From Palaemon carinicauda (lineage: Eukaryota > Arthropoda > Malacostraca > Decapoda > Palaemonidae): a DNA stretch of 64,000 nt. The position numbers and the translations under genes were made by a program. The stretch is from positions 43,688,454 to 43,752,453 of the forward strand of contig NC_090761.1 of NCBI RefSeq assembly GCF_036898095.1. The letters run 5' to 3'. Below the pieces are notes generated by a model, which had not been told where the DNA came from, ran no database searches, and saw only the letters and a list, made by a program, of their open reading frames with translations. Below, in pieces: positions 13,645-22,710 of the stretch (position 1 is its first letter; each line of letters begins with the position of its first letter).

Positions 13645-13745
13645 GCCTGCGCGCCCGCGCGACCGTTCACCTGCGCGCCCGCGCGACCGTTCGCCTACGC
13701 GCCCGCGCGACCGTTCGCCTGAGCGCCCGCGCGATCATTCGCCTG
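13645..13745 (+). repeat. About 24-bp GC-rich tandem repeat
   Basis: About four copies of a unit with GCGCGCCCGCGCGACCGTTC, encoding arginine/alanine-rich peptide in the open frame. It leads directly into the 23-bp array. Confidence 0.8.
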
Positions 13746-13782
13746 CGCGCCCACACGCCCACGTGCCTGCACGTCTACGCTC

Positions 13783-15183
13783 GTGCGCGTTCGCGCACAT
13801 GCTCTCCAATGTTCGCCCGCGCGCGAACCAACGGTATTCCATCGCGCGGACGGACGGTGTTCCGTCGCGCGGACGGACGGTGTTCCGTCGCGCGGACGGA
13901 CGGTGTTCCGTCGCGCGGACGGACGGTGTTCCGTCGCGCGAACCTACGGTGTTCCGTCGCGCGAACCGACGGTGTTCCGTCGCGCGAACCGACGGTGTTC
14001 CGTCGCGCGAACCGACGGTGTTCCGTCGCGCGAACCGACGGTGTTCCGTCGCGCGAACCGACGGTGTTCCGTCGCGCGAACCGACGGTGTTCCGTCGCGC
14101 GAACCGACGGTGTTCCGTCGCGCGAACCGACGGTGTTCCGTCGCGCGAACCGACGGTGTTCCGTCGCGCGAACCGACGGTGTTCCGTCGCGCGAACCGAC
14201 GGTGTTCCGTCGCGCGAACCGACGGTGTTCCGTCGCGCGAACCGACGGTGTTCCGTCGCGCGAACCGACGGTGTTCCGTCGCGCGAACCGACGGTGTTCC
14301 GTCGCGCGAACCGACGGTGTTCCGTCGCGCGAACCGACGGTGTTCCGTCGCGCGAACCGACGGTGTTCCGTCGCGCGAACCGACGGTGTTCCGTCGCGCG
14401 AACCGACGGTGTTCCGTCGCGCGAACCGACGGTGTTCCGTCGCGCGAACCGACGGTGTTCCGTCGCGCGAACCGACGGTGTTCCGTCGCGCGAACCGACG
14501 GTGTTCCGTCGCGCGAACCGACGGTGTTCCGTCGCGCGAACCGACGGTGTTCCGTCGCTCGAACCGACAGTGTTTCTTCGCACGAACGTCGGCTTAATTC
14601 TTGCAGTATCCATTGCTCGTCTATGGGTCATCGCTCGCCGACCACCAGCTCTCGCCCTTCCTACCACGCTCGCCCTCCTTCTGCGCTCCTTCGCTCACCT
14701 TCGTTTGCGTTCCTGCGTGACCACACATGGGCGCTTCCACGTTCGCCCACGCGCAAATCTTTGAATTACCATCGCGCGAGCTCCAGGGCGATTGCGACTA
14801 CGATTCCCATTGGGGTTTTCGCAGCATGGCCAGCCTGGCGAGTTCTTCTGGAGCGTATTTCCAGAACACGGCCTCACCCCGTAAACGCAGAGCATGGCAC
14901 TAGCAAGAATAGGAAGAAACTTCAAGGAGGTCTGAGCAACACTCCTCTTTCCAGAACCTGGGTTAGCCCTTCCCAGTCATTCCCTGGAAGGATTTTTGGC
15001 GGGGGGCTTTCCGTTCGAGATTTCTCCAACGGCCAAGGGGTGACTGCTTACCCCTTCCTCTGGGGGCTTACCAGGTCCTTTCCCTCCTCGGTTACGGCAC
15101 GAGGTTTGGTTCAAGGAAGCTACAGGAAGATCATGGGTACTTTCCTCCTCTCGGGCTCAGGCACCTTGGCCTTTCGTCGTTAA
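13783..15183 (+). pseudogene. DIRS-B gag-like ORF across the minisatellite (C part)
   Basis: A 466-codon open frame starts just upstream of the 23-bp array, crosses it, and continues about 200 codons into unique sequence ending with GTLAFRR and a stop at 15,183. The unique part is serine/arginine/glycine rich with no catalytic motif. Its position immediately before the RT region fits a gag or gag-pol linker. The frame in front of the array is interchangeable because the array is open in all frames, so the true start is undecided. The downstream RT frame is not continuous with it. Confidence 0.4.
13824..14583 (+). repeat. 23-bp minisatellite, about 33 copies
   Basis: The 23-bp unit contains GACGGTGTTCCGTCGCGC followed by GAACC or, in the first few copies, GGACG. 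The array spans 760 bp, about 33 units. Most central units look identical; the outermost units are diverged. Because 23 is not a multiple of 3, successive units fall in successive frames, so all three plus-strand frames encode the same 23-residue cycle (containing SREPTVFRRANRRCSV) and all stay open. The minus strand also stays open for the same reason. Confidence 0.95.
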
Positions 15184-15589
15184 GTATCTAACATGCGGAC
15201 AAGCTCGATGTTGTACCATCTGGACGCGCTGACTGAGGGCTTCCTTCGGGTGTCTCATCTGTGGAGGTCGACAACCTCAGACACCCTTCCATCCTTGAGA
15301 AGAGTTTGTTTGTGCCCAAGGACAGAGACTTAGACAGCGGCTGTGCGGAGGAAATCGACTTCCGTTTTCACTCCTCCAAGGCGCTTTCTTCCAGACTCTG
15401 CAGGGCTCCAGCGCCTTTTTCTTTCAACCACGTCGGCCTAAGTTATCGGCTACAACAACTGAGACAAGGTGTCCAATTGTAGTTTCCTCCTGTCAGGAAC
15501 AGATGGCACGGGAGGCTCCCCCGGGGGGGGGCATAGTCCTAAAAGGAGCGGCAGGATTGCAGGTTTCTCGCTGGGAGGATGCTTAAGGT

Positions 15590-17050
15590 TACTCATCCGG
15601 ATGACAGCTTCCCGATGCCCATTCCCGCACAATCTCTGTGATCAGCCAAGGATATCGCGCCTGCCATCTCTGTCAGCGAATTCAGTGTCTCTGAACCTCT
15701 ATGCCATAGCGTCGGCAAGAGTTGCCCGGTTGGGCAGAATGATCCATACCTTAGGCGAAGGTCCTCCATAGGATCATCGACGGCTTCACCCCCGGCCTCT
15801 TCAGTCGATTCTTTCTTCTAAGGAAGGATCTGAGAGGGGAGTTCCGTAGTCGACCTCTCAGCCCTGATCAAGTTTGTCGAACAAACTTCGGCCAGCGTAG
15901 AACAGCAGAATCGATCAGACTGGTAACGAGGCGACAGGACTCCTTAAACCCTGGATTGGAAGGACGGGTACTTTCAGTTTCCATTCCATCCATCTTCCAG
16001 GGAGCTCGTCGAATTCAGCCTAGACTGCAAGTATTCCTGCTTATGATGCAGTGTGGCTATCCCGCCGTGGCATAGCAAGTTTTTTTCCCCAGAGAACTCT
16101 CCCTGCTTTCCTCATGGCCGCTCAGGTGCAGGCTTCCGCCTCCTTTGCTTTTTGGAGGGCTGGTCAACTCCGGTAGGCTCGGGTTCGACCTTCTTCAGTG
16201 CCGGGACAAGCTTCCGGATGCTTACCATGAGTGTGGGTTCATGGTATTTTGCTTGGAGCCTTCTCTTCTTCTGCCTCAACATGTGGAGTATCTGGTCGTG
16301 ATATTGAGTCAACGGCCTTACAACGTTGGAAACCCCGCTTCTCGTCCGTCCAGCGAGGTTAAGCAACGTCGGTTCTGGTCGGTACTTGGATGGGTGACCA
16401 CCTGGGGACGCCAGATTCTGTTGCCACATCCTACGAGCCTTCCTTTCAGTTGACTGTGGCAAGACTGAGGAGTCGCAGTACCTGTTCTCAGTCAAGCAGA
16501 GCTTTCAGCCCTACCTTGGAACGTTTCCTAGTTCTCCTTTCCTCATTGACCCGTCTATAGTCCAAACGGTCGCCTCAGGATAAGTTCCATGTGGCGCGGT
16601 CCAAGTTCCGGTGGTTTCAGGCAACGTTTAACCGGACTTCCTGGCCTCTATGGGACCAGCGGAACTATTAGACCTGCAATGGGTGTTGACCTATGGAACC
16701 TCTTGATGGTAGTGGATATTCTCGTCCTTTCCCCACATTCTTGATGCTGTTCTCGGACTCGTCAAAGGAAAGGGGGGGGGGGGACATGTTCCGGTCCAGG
16801 CCTATGGTCAAGACCTGAAGGATACCTCTCCATCATTCAGGCAGGCTTAGGGGCCGTAGTCTGGCCCCTCTACAGATCCTACAGCTCCTGCCGAGTCGCT
16901 CCGTGTGCGTCGACTTCATGATTCTGGCGTGTTCTAACCAGCAGGGGACGCATTTTCACACCTTCACATCTTGCAGTAGAGATACCGGGATGATTGAGAT
17001 ACTCTCAATACCACCATCGGCTCTCTCATTCCAGGCAGAGGAATGTTCTC
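15590..17050 (+). pseudogene. DIRS-B reverse transcriptase/RNase H remnant, copy 1
   Basis: Frames are broken, but motifs in DIRS-type order remain. There is a VVDLSALIKF-like RT segment near 15,856, a DWKDGYFQFPFHPSS segment at about 15,953 matching the conserved DLKDAYFQ-type RT motif A, and LLLPQHVEYLVVIL near 16,262. RNase H follows, with AYGQDLKD at about 16,800 and a SNQQGTHFHT segment at about 16,933. The YxDD box position reads FLEGW (about 16,150), so both catalytic aspartates are lost. A 5S rRNA-like block replaces or interrupts the RT thumb region at 16,308. The gene is non-functional. The call rests on motif order as known for DIRS polymerases. Confidence 0.65.
16308..16425 (+). 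rRNA. 5S rRNA-like sequence, copy 1 (embedded in DIRS-B)
   Basis: 118 nt aligning end to end with eukaryotic 5S rRNA: it starts GTCAACGGCC, has TTCTCGTC, the internal promoter A-box region GGTTAAGCAACGTCGG, the C-box region TACTTGGATGGGTGACC, CCTGGGGAC, and ends CTGTTGCC. The 5' and 3' ends can still pair (CAAC with GTTG) as in helix I. There is no T-run terminator immediately downstream. It lies in the sense direction of the retrotransposon. It is probably a captured, decayed 5S sequence rather than a working gene; function cannot be judged from sequence alone. Confidence 0.85.
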
Positions 17051-17057
17051 TCCGATT

Positions 17058-18841
17058 ATCCTTGAGAAGAGTTTGTTTGTGCCCAAGGACAGAGACTTAG
17101 ACAGCGGCTGTGCGGAGGAAATCGACTTCCGTTTTCACTCCTCCAAGGCGCTTTCTTCCAGACTCTGCAGGGCTCCAGCGCCTTTTTCTTTCAACCACGT
17201 CGGCCTAAGTTATCGGCTACGACAACTGAGACAAGGTGTCCAATTGTAGTTTCCTCCTGTCAGGAACAGATGGCACGGGAGGCTCCCCGGGGGGGGGGGG
17301 GGGGGGGGGGCATAGTCCTAAAAGGAGCGGCAGAGTTCACGAACTCTAGGATTGCAGGTTTCTCGCTGGGAGGATGCTTAAGGTTACTCATCCGGATGAC
17401 AGCTTCCCGATGCCCATTCCCGCACAATCTCTGTGATCAGCCAAGGATATCGTGCCTGCCGTCTCTGTCAGCGAATTCAGTGTCTCTGAACCTCTATGCC
17501 ATAGCGTCGGCAAGAGTTACCCGGTTGGGCAGAATGATCCATACCTTAGGCGAAGGTCCTCCATAGGATCATCGACGGCTTCACCCCCGGCCTCTTCAGT
17601 CGATTCTTTCTTCTAAGGAAGGATCTGAGAGGGGAGTTCCGTAGTCGACCTCTCAGCCCTGATCAAGTTTGTCGAACAAACTTCGGCCAGCGTAAAACAG
17701 CAGAATCGATCAGACTAGTAACGAGGCGACAGGACTCCTTAAACCCTGGATTGGAAGGACGGGTACTTTCAGTTTCCATTCCATCCATCTTCCAGGGAGC
17801 TCGTCGAATTCAGCCTAGACTGCAAGTATTCCTGCTTATGATGCAGTGTGGCTATCCCGCCGTGGCATAGCAAGTTTTTTTCCCCAGAGAACTCTTCCTG
17901 CTTTCCTCATGGCCGCTCAGGTGCAGGCTTCCGCCTCCTTTGCTTTTTGGAGGGCTGGTCAACTCCGGTAGGCTCGGGTTCGACCTTCTTCAGTGCCGGG
18001 ACAAGCTTCCGGATGCTTACCATGAGTGTGGGTTCATGGTACTGTATTTTGCTTGGAGCCTTCTCTTCTTCTGCCTCAACATCTGGAGTATCTGGTCATG
18101 ATATTGAGTCAACGGCCTTACCACGTTGGAAACCCCGCTTCTCGTCTGTCCAGCGAGGTTAAGCAACGTCGGTTCTGGTCGGTACTTGGATGGGTGACCA
18201 CCTGGGGACGCCAGATTCTGTTGCCACATCCTCCGAGCCTTCCTTTCAGTTGACTGTGGCAAGACTGAGGAGAGTCGCAGTACCTGTTCTCAGTCAAGCA
18301 GAGCTTTCAGCCCTACCTTGGAACGTTTCCTAGTTCTCCTTTCCTCATTGACCCGTCTATAGTCCAAACGGTCGCCTCAGGATAAGTTCCATGTGGCGCG
18401 GTCCAAGTTCCGGTGGTTTCAGGCAACTATGGGACCAGCGGAACTATTAGACCTGCAATGGGTGTTAACCTATGGAACCTCTTGATGGTAGTGGATATTC
18501 TCGTCCTTTCCCCACATTCTTGATGCTGTTCTCGGACTCGTCAAAGGAAAGGGGGGGGGGGGGGACATGTTCCGGTCCAGGCCTATGGTCAAGACCTGAA
18601 GGATACCTCTCCATCATTCAGGCAGGCTTAGGGGCCGTAGTCTGGCCCCTCTACAGATCCTACAGCTCCTGCCGAGTCGCTCCGTGTGCGTCGACTTCAT
18701 GATTCTGGCGTGTTCTAACCAGCAGGGGACGCATTTTCACACCTTCACATCTTGCAGTAGAGATACCGGGATGATTGAGATACTCTCAATACCACCATCG
18801 GCTCTCTCATTCCAGGCAGAGGAATGTTCTCTCCGACTATC
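17058..18841 (+). repeat. 1.77-kb tandem duplication inside DIRS-B, copy 2
   Basis: Near-identical to 15,291-17,057. Differences seen by eye: a G-run of about 22 bases at 17,289-17,310 in place of about 9 in copy 1, a 15-bp insertion at about 17,333 containing the palindrome GAGTTCACGAACTC, the loss of about 22 bp near 18,427, and scattered substitutions. It ends where CTCTCCGACTATC leads into new sequence (CGAGCAGAGCC). Confidence 0.92.
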
Positions 18842-19330
18842 CGAGCAGAGCCTCGTAGAGAGAGTGTACCTGGGGGTCTTTGACCTTGAGTGACCAGCAA
18901 GTCCTGGTCTGGGGGACCTGATCGCGACAGCTTGGAACCTCAAGCTTCCGCTGTTCTTCCCCCCAGTCTCAGACCCCGAGACTCTGGCAAGATGCATTCC
19001 GATGATGGTGGGACAACTTTGACGCCTGCGTCTTCCTTCCTTTTTGTCTGTGGACAATGGATCTCAACAAGACCAGGTTGTCTGTCAACCTTTCAATGGG
19101 AGAGCTCCACTGGGACTATGCGCAGAACGGTTTCTGGACCCTCTGCTTCCCCTGACGGAACTCCCGGGAGAGCTTCTCCCACGGCGCAGACTACTCAAAC
19201 AACCACACTGCGACATCTCTCCCGAACCGGGGCGTCGCTTCGGCTTCATGCCTGGAGACACTACGCCGCCTCCTCAAGAAGAGACAACCCGCTACAGTCG
19301 CGTCATCTGCGATAGTCATCCGCAGGGGTC
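17380..19330 (+). pseudogene. DIRS-B reverse transcriptase/RNase H remnant, copy 2 with C-terminal part
   Basis: Repeats the RT and RNase H motifs of copy 1 (DWKDGYFQFP at about 17,750; SNQQGTHFHT at about 18,716). It then continues into sequence missing from copy 1: near 18,900-19,300 a segment resembling the region after RNase H in DIRS polymerases (LDPLLPLTELPGEL, then LLKQPHCDI and GRRFGFMPGDTTPP). Several frameshifts and stops separate these pieces. The layout suggests that an ancestral single RT-RNase H unit was duplicated within the element after, or together with, capture of the 5S block. Confidence 0.6.
18108..18225 (+). rRNA. 5S rRNA-like sequence, copy 2 (embedded in DIRS-B)
   Basis: Second copy of the 118-nt 5S-like block, differing from copy 1 at two positions seen by eye (TTACCACG here against TTACAACG; CGTCTGTCC here against CGTCCGTCC). 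The first of these makes this copy closer to canonical 5S (ATACCAC in other eukaryotes). It keeps the A-box and C-box regions. It arose by the 1.77-kb duplication and not as a separate capture, since the flanks are duplicated too. Confidence 0.85.
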
Positions 19331-19539
19331 TTCCAGGCAAAGTGAAGAGTCTTCGGTGGTTGGTGCCGTGGGAGATATACCTCTTCCCTTGAGGCCTCTT
19401 CTCCAGCAATAACGGTCTTATTGCCTTTCGGCGGGAGGAAACTCCTTTCCGCTCTCGGCAATGAAGCCTGTCGCTCAGCCTTTCCCTGACCTTCAGGCTT
19501 AAAGGAATAACTTTTTCCTGCCCGCTGGATCTTTCCTCG

Positions 19540-20300
19540 CTCATGCGAAGCTACAGTCGTCCCTGCCCTAGTCGGAGGAAGACCTCCAACTTGGAGCATG
19601 GCTCGGACTTTTTAGTCCTTTAAGAGATCTTCTCAAGACCCTTTACGACAGGCCTCGGATTGTATTCCGCCTTGGGTCTCCTGCTCACTCTGGCCATGGC
19701 CAGTGTGTAAGCAATCTTCTTGGTCTCGTACGACTCCGCCCTTTCTATGGAAGAGGGGAAGGCAACATTCAGGTTCGCTCCTGAGTTGTTGGCTAGACTC
19801 AGAATCTGGGGGTCCTGGCCCTTCGGTCCAATTCCTTCAAGATTTCGAGTCACCATTCTGTATCTGATGTCCCAAGACCTTCTCTTTCTCGCCAGTAAAG
19901 GAATCGAGAGGTAAGCTTTGGGAACAGCTGCAGTTTGTCCTCAGTTGCAGCCGATTTGGGAGCACAAGGAGGACACGGGGGAGAGTCACCAGTATACCTC
20001 TTCAGCCCGGACTCAAGGACATTCATCTCGACCTGTCTCCAGACCCTCCCCCGTCACGTCGCCCTACAGCACAATGTTGGATACATCGCAACGTCCCTCG
20101 CCTTCGAGTAATACTACTCTGTGACGCAGGTGCTACAAGCTGGAGTCTGGAAGCGTCTAATGACCTTCGCAGCCCGCTTCCTGCAGGGCGTGACCCACAG
20201 GAGTCTCGATACGTTTTCTATCGCTCTGTGGTGGCTACACAACAGCTGGTCTGACCTCAGGCTCCTTTTTGGACAGGTAGCAGAAGGTTGAGGGCATTGT
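19540..20300 (+). pseudogene. DIRS-B tyrosine recombinase remnant
   Basis: Sits between RNase H and the internal complementary region, where DIRS elements encode their integrating tyrosine recombinase. A LLLTLAMAS segment at about 19,679 corresponds to the helix before the first catalytic arginine, which is not recognisable here. Near 20,140 VLQAGVWKRLMTF then AARFLQGVTHRSLD corresponds to the C-terminal W...F...Y motif, with phenylalanine at the position expected for the catalytic tyrosine. Stops and shifts interrupt the frame. The enzyme would be inactive. The family call comes mostly from position and these two weak motifs. Confidence 0.5.
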
Positions 20301-20731
20301 TATCAGGTTTTAGTCTGCATGAACGAAAGAAGTATGTCTGGCCCTTATTTCTTTCTTCATCATCCCCTCTATGGGGAAGCAGCATCCTGGTCTCTGCATA
20401 GCTGACCTCGAACCTCTGCAGGTAAACCATGCTTCCTTGTGTTCCGAGTATTGAGTCAATACTGTCGCGTCCCCCATACCCTGACGAGGTGGTATTGGGA
20501 ACGTCCTAACCCAGAGTTCCTTCTGGAACTCCAGGTCAACTGCCTAGAACGGGTCACACTTCTTCCTTCACACACAAGCTTATGTAGGCCACACGGTTCC
20601 TTGCGGAGCAAGGAACTTGTGAGGTGCAGGGACTCCTTTTCTCGAGTGCGACTCACTCGGATTCTGAGTCCCCGGGTAAAGCCAAAGCCAGTATGGCTGG
20701 GGACTTTCCACCCTACCTAAGGGGTAAGTCA

Positions 20732-20831
20732 CCCAATGTAAATAGCGTGGTTTGTATTTCGGTTACGGAACAAATGACAAATTCGAAGATAATTTGTATT
20801 TTTCCTAACCATACAAACCTTAGCTATTTAC
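20732..20831 (+). repeat. Internal complementary region of DIRS-B
   Basis: The left 40 bases are the exact reverse complement of the element's left terminus, and the right 60 bases the exact reverse complement of its right terminus, placed directly next to each other. In DIRS1-type elements such a region templates joining of the two ends during circle formation. The junction lies between GGAAC and AAATGAC at 20,771/20,772. Confidence 0.92.
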
Positions 20832-20865
20832 ACATATTTGCCCGCCAGCCCTGTCCCCCAAGACA

Positions 20866-21088
20866 AGTCCTACCTCTAAGTGAAAGTGAGCATTCATCTG
20901 TGTGTGAGGGGGGGGAGGGGTAGCTAGCTACCACTCCCCTACTCCCCCGCTAACTAGCGCGGGGGTAATACACCCTCGTTAAATTCTAATGGCTCGCCAT
21001 TTCAGCTGCGCTAAAAGGTAAACCCAATGTAAATAGCTAAGGTTTGTATGGTTAGGAAAAATACAAATTATCTTCGAATTTGTCATTT
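20866..21088 (-). repeat. Right inverted terminal repeat of DIRS-B
   Basis: Reverse complement of the 11,063-11,243 block, including GGTAGCTAGCTACC, the CCCGCTAACTAGCG word and ATTCTAATGGCTCGCCATTT. The last 60 bases are unique to the right end and pair with the internal complementary region. Confidence 0.88.
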
Positions 21089-21269
21089 TCATGCATATTT
21101 GTCCCGGCTAGCCTAGCTTAGAGTGGTGGTTTTGTCAGACTGGTTCGCCGATAGCGATCAGGCCGTTCTTACTGGTCTTGTTGGCAGCGGTCTTTTTACC
21201 CTTAGAGGGTTTTTACCTCGGTTATACTAGTTTACTGATCCTATTATGTCTGTTGCCTTCGATTCTCTG

Positions 21270-21860
21270 GTTTTTTCGGCCTATTAGACTTAGCCTAGCC
21301 CTCGTTGGCAAATCCGTTGGACCGCCATGCTGCATTCGTTCACGATCTCCCATACTAGGACTATGCAGTCTTTTTGAGTTCCCCTTTACAAAGGGTGAGC
21401 TCCTTTTGTCTGTACGCAGACTTTCCTGTATTGCCGTTCTATCATAGCCTCTGGGATTTCTCAATCGACCTACAGCATTGATCTTTTAGGCTTAGCCTAG
21501 CCCTTGGTGGCGATTGGATTAGCCCTTGTCGGCGAATCCGTTGGGCCGCCATGCTACATACGTTCTTGATCTCCCATGGTTGGACTGTGCAGTTTTTTGG
21601 AGTTCGCCTTTGCGAAGTGTGATCTCTCCTTGTCGTTGTTCCGACTTACCTGTTCTGCCGATCCTTCATAGCCTCTGGGATTTTTCCATTTACCTGTGGC
21701 CTCGACCTGTGAGGCTTAGCCATTCTGCATTCGTTCATAATCTCTCGCGCTAGGACTGCGCAGTCTTTTGGAACTCTCCTTTGCGAAGGGTGATTTCATC
21801 ATGTCGGTGCGCCGACTTCCATGAACTGCCATTATTTCTTAGCCTCTGAGATTTCTCAAT
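21270..21860 (+). repeat. Three tandem copies of a roughly 200-bp unit in DIRS-A
   Basis: Each copy carries a TTAGCCTAGCCCT-like start, CCGCCATGCT, a CATTCGTTC...GATCTCCCAT...GGACT.TGCAGT segment, GAGTTC.CCTTT.C.AAG.GTGA, and ends with AGCCTCTGGGATTT. Copies begin near 21,290, 21,490 and 21,716; the third is shortened. No open frame spans the array. It lies between the DIRS-B insertion and the DIRS-A gag region. Confidence 0.7.
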
Positions 21861-22129
21861 CGGACAGGGGACGCCGTCTCTGACGGCGTGGCGTTTATTT
21901 TGATGCATGGATATAGCTTCTCCATGTCATCACCTCTCTTTTTATACTAGTCTTTCCGGGATGGACAATGCATGGATTTTATTATGATGCTGCTGTGCTT
22001 TTTGCTTTTATTGATCTTGGGAGTTGGTTCCCTCTAGGATCTGACCTTCCTTGGCCGTTGGTATGCTTCTCCCCGAGGGGTGAGCTATCAGACTGATGAC
22101 AGTGCCGGTGTTTGCGGCTTTGCCACCAC

Positions 22130-22710
22130 CTTTTGGCACACTATCCTATCGTAACTGTACTGGCGATGCGTCACTGCTTGCGGCAGTGCCTCCACTGGCG
22201 GCGCTGCCTTCAATTACGGCATGGTTTTTTCTGCAGGAACCACTGCCATTTGTCTCTGCCGACCTAGGCACCTTTGCCCCTAATGGTGTTGCCGTTACTG
22301 GCGGCGGGGCTAGTACTAGTCTGTAGGAGGGATTGACTGTACCAGCGCCTTGAGTCACATAGGAGGGTGGCGGCGATGCTTTTACACCCTAGCGATGCCG
22401 GTGCTTCCGGCAACGCTGGTATATCTGGCGTACATGCCTATGGTAACGCTTGAATAACTGTGATGTTGCCAACCTTTCGACACCCAAACATAGATTTTTC
22501 CTACGCCCAAATCTGTTTCATAGTACCCGTTCTAGCGATATGTTGCTGCTTACGGCTGTGCCGCCACTGGCGACACTGCCTCTCTTTTGGCAATGTGCTT
22601 TCTGCAGGAATCCTTGACCGTTATCTCCGCTGCCCTTGGGCACTATTGCCACTGACAGCATTTTCGTTACTGGCGGCGGGGTTAGTACTAGTCTATGAGT
22701 GTGGATATTG
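22130..22710 (+). repeat. Two direct copies, about 371 bp apart, in DIRS-A
   Basis: The block containing TTTCTGCAGGAA...CACT.CCATT...GGCACC and GTTACTGGCGGCGGGG(C/T)TAGTACTAGTCT occurs at about 22,130-22,326 and again at about 22,530-22,697. Copies are moderately diverged. It is probably leader or gag-upstream sequence of DIRS-A; no protein function is evident. Confidence 0.65.

Larger units (their letters stand above)
15291..17057 (+). repeat. 1,767-bp tandem duplication inside DIRS-B, copy 1
   Basis: Starts at ATCCTTGAGAAGAGTTTG and runs to the point where the same words recur at 17,058. It contains RT and RNase H remnants plus a 5S-like sequence. Relative to copy 2 it has a shorter G-run near 15,520 and an extra stretch of about 22 bp near 16,626-16,650. 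It lacks a 15-bp insertion seen in copy 2. Confidence 0.92.
11046..21088 (+). mobile_element. DIRS-B: inner DIRS-type YR retrotransposon, rearranged
   Basis: The left terminus 11,046-11,085 is the exact reverse complement of 20,732-20,771 (40/40 by eye). The right terminus 21,029-21,088 is the exact reverse complement of the adjacent 20,772-20,831 (60/60). That internal complementary region therefore records both ends joined, as in DIRS1-type circles. Between the ends lie, in order, a minisatellite-rich gag-like region, RT and RNase H remnants in two tandem copies, and a YR remnant. At about 10 kb it is longer than the usual 5-6 kb because of the minisatellites and a 1.77-kb duplication. It is more GC-rich than the flanks. 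Coding parts are broken. Confidence 0.82.

Noticed and set aside
13173..14764. Several long overlapping open frames on both strands (153-333 codons)
   Set aside because: They are produced by the 23-bp, 24-bp and 36-bp repeats, which lack stops in every frame. Only the plus-strand frame that leaves the array and continues 200 codons is kept as a gag candidate.
16308..16425. A functional 5S rRNA gene
   Set aside because: Sequence keeps the promoter boxes, but it has several changes from canonical 5S, no immediate T-run terminator, and lies inside a retrotransposon. I call it 5S-like only.
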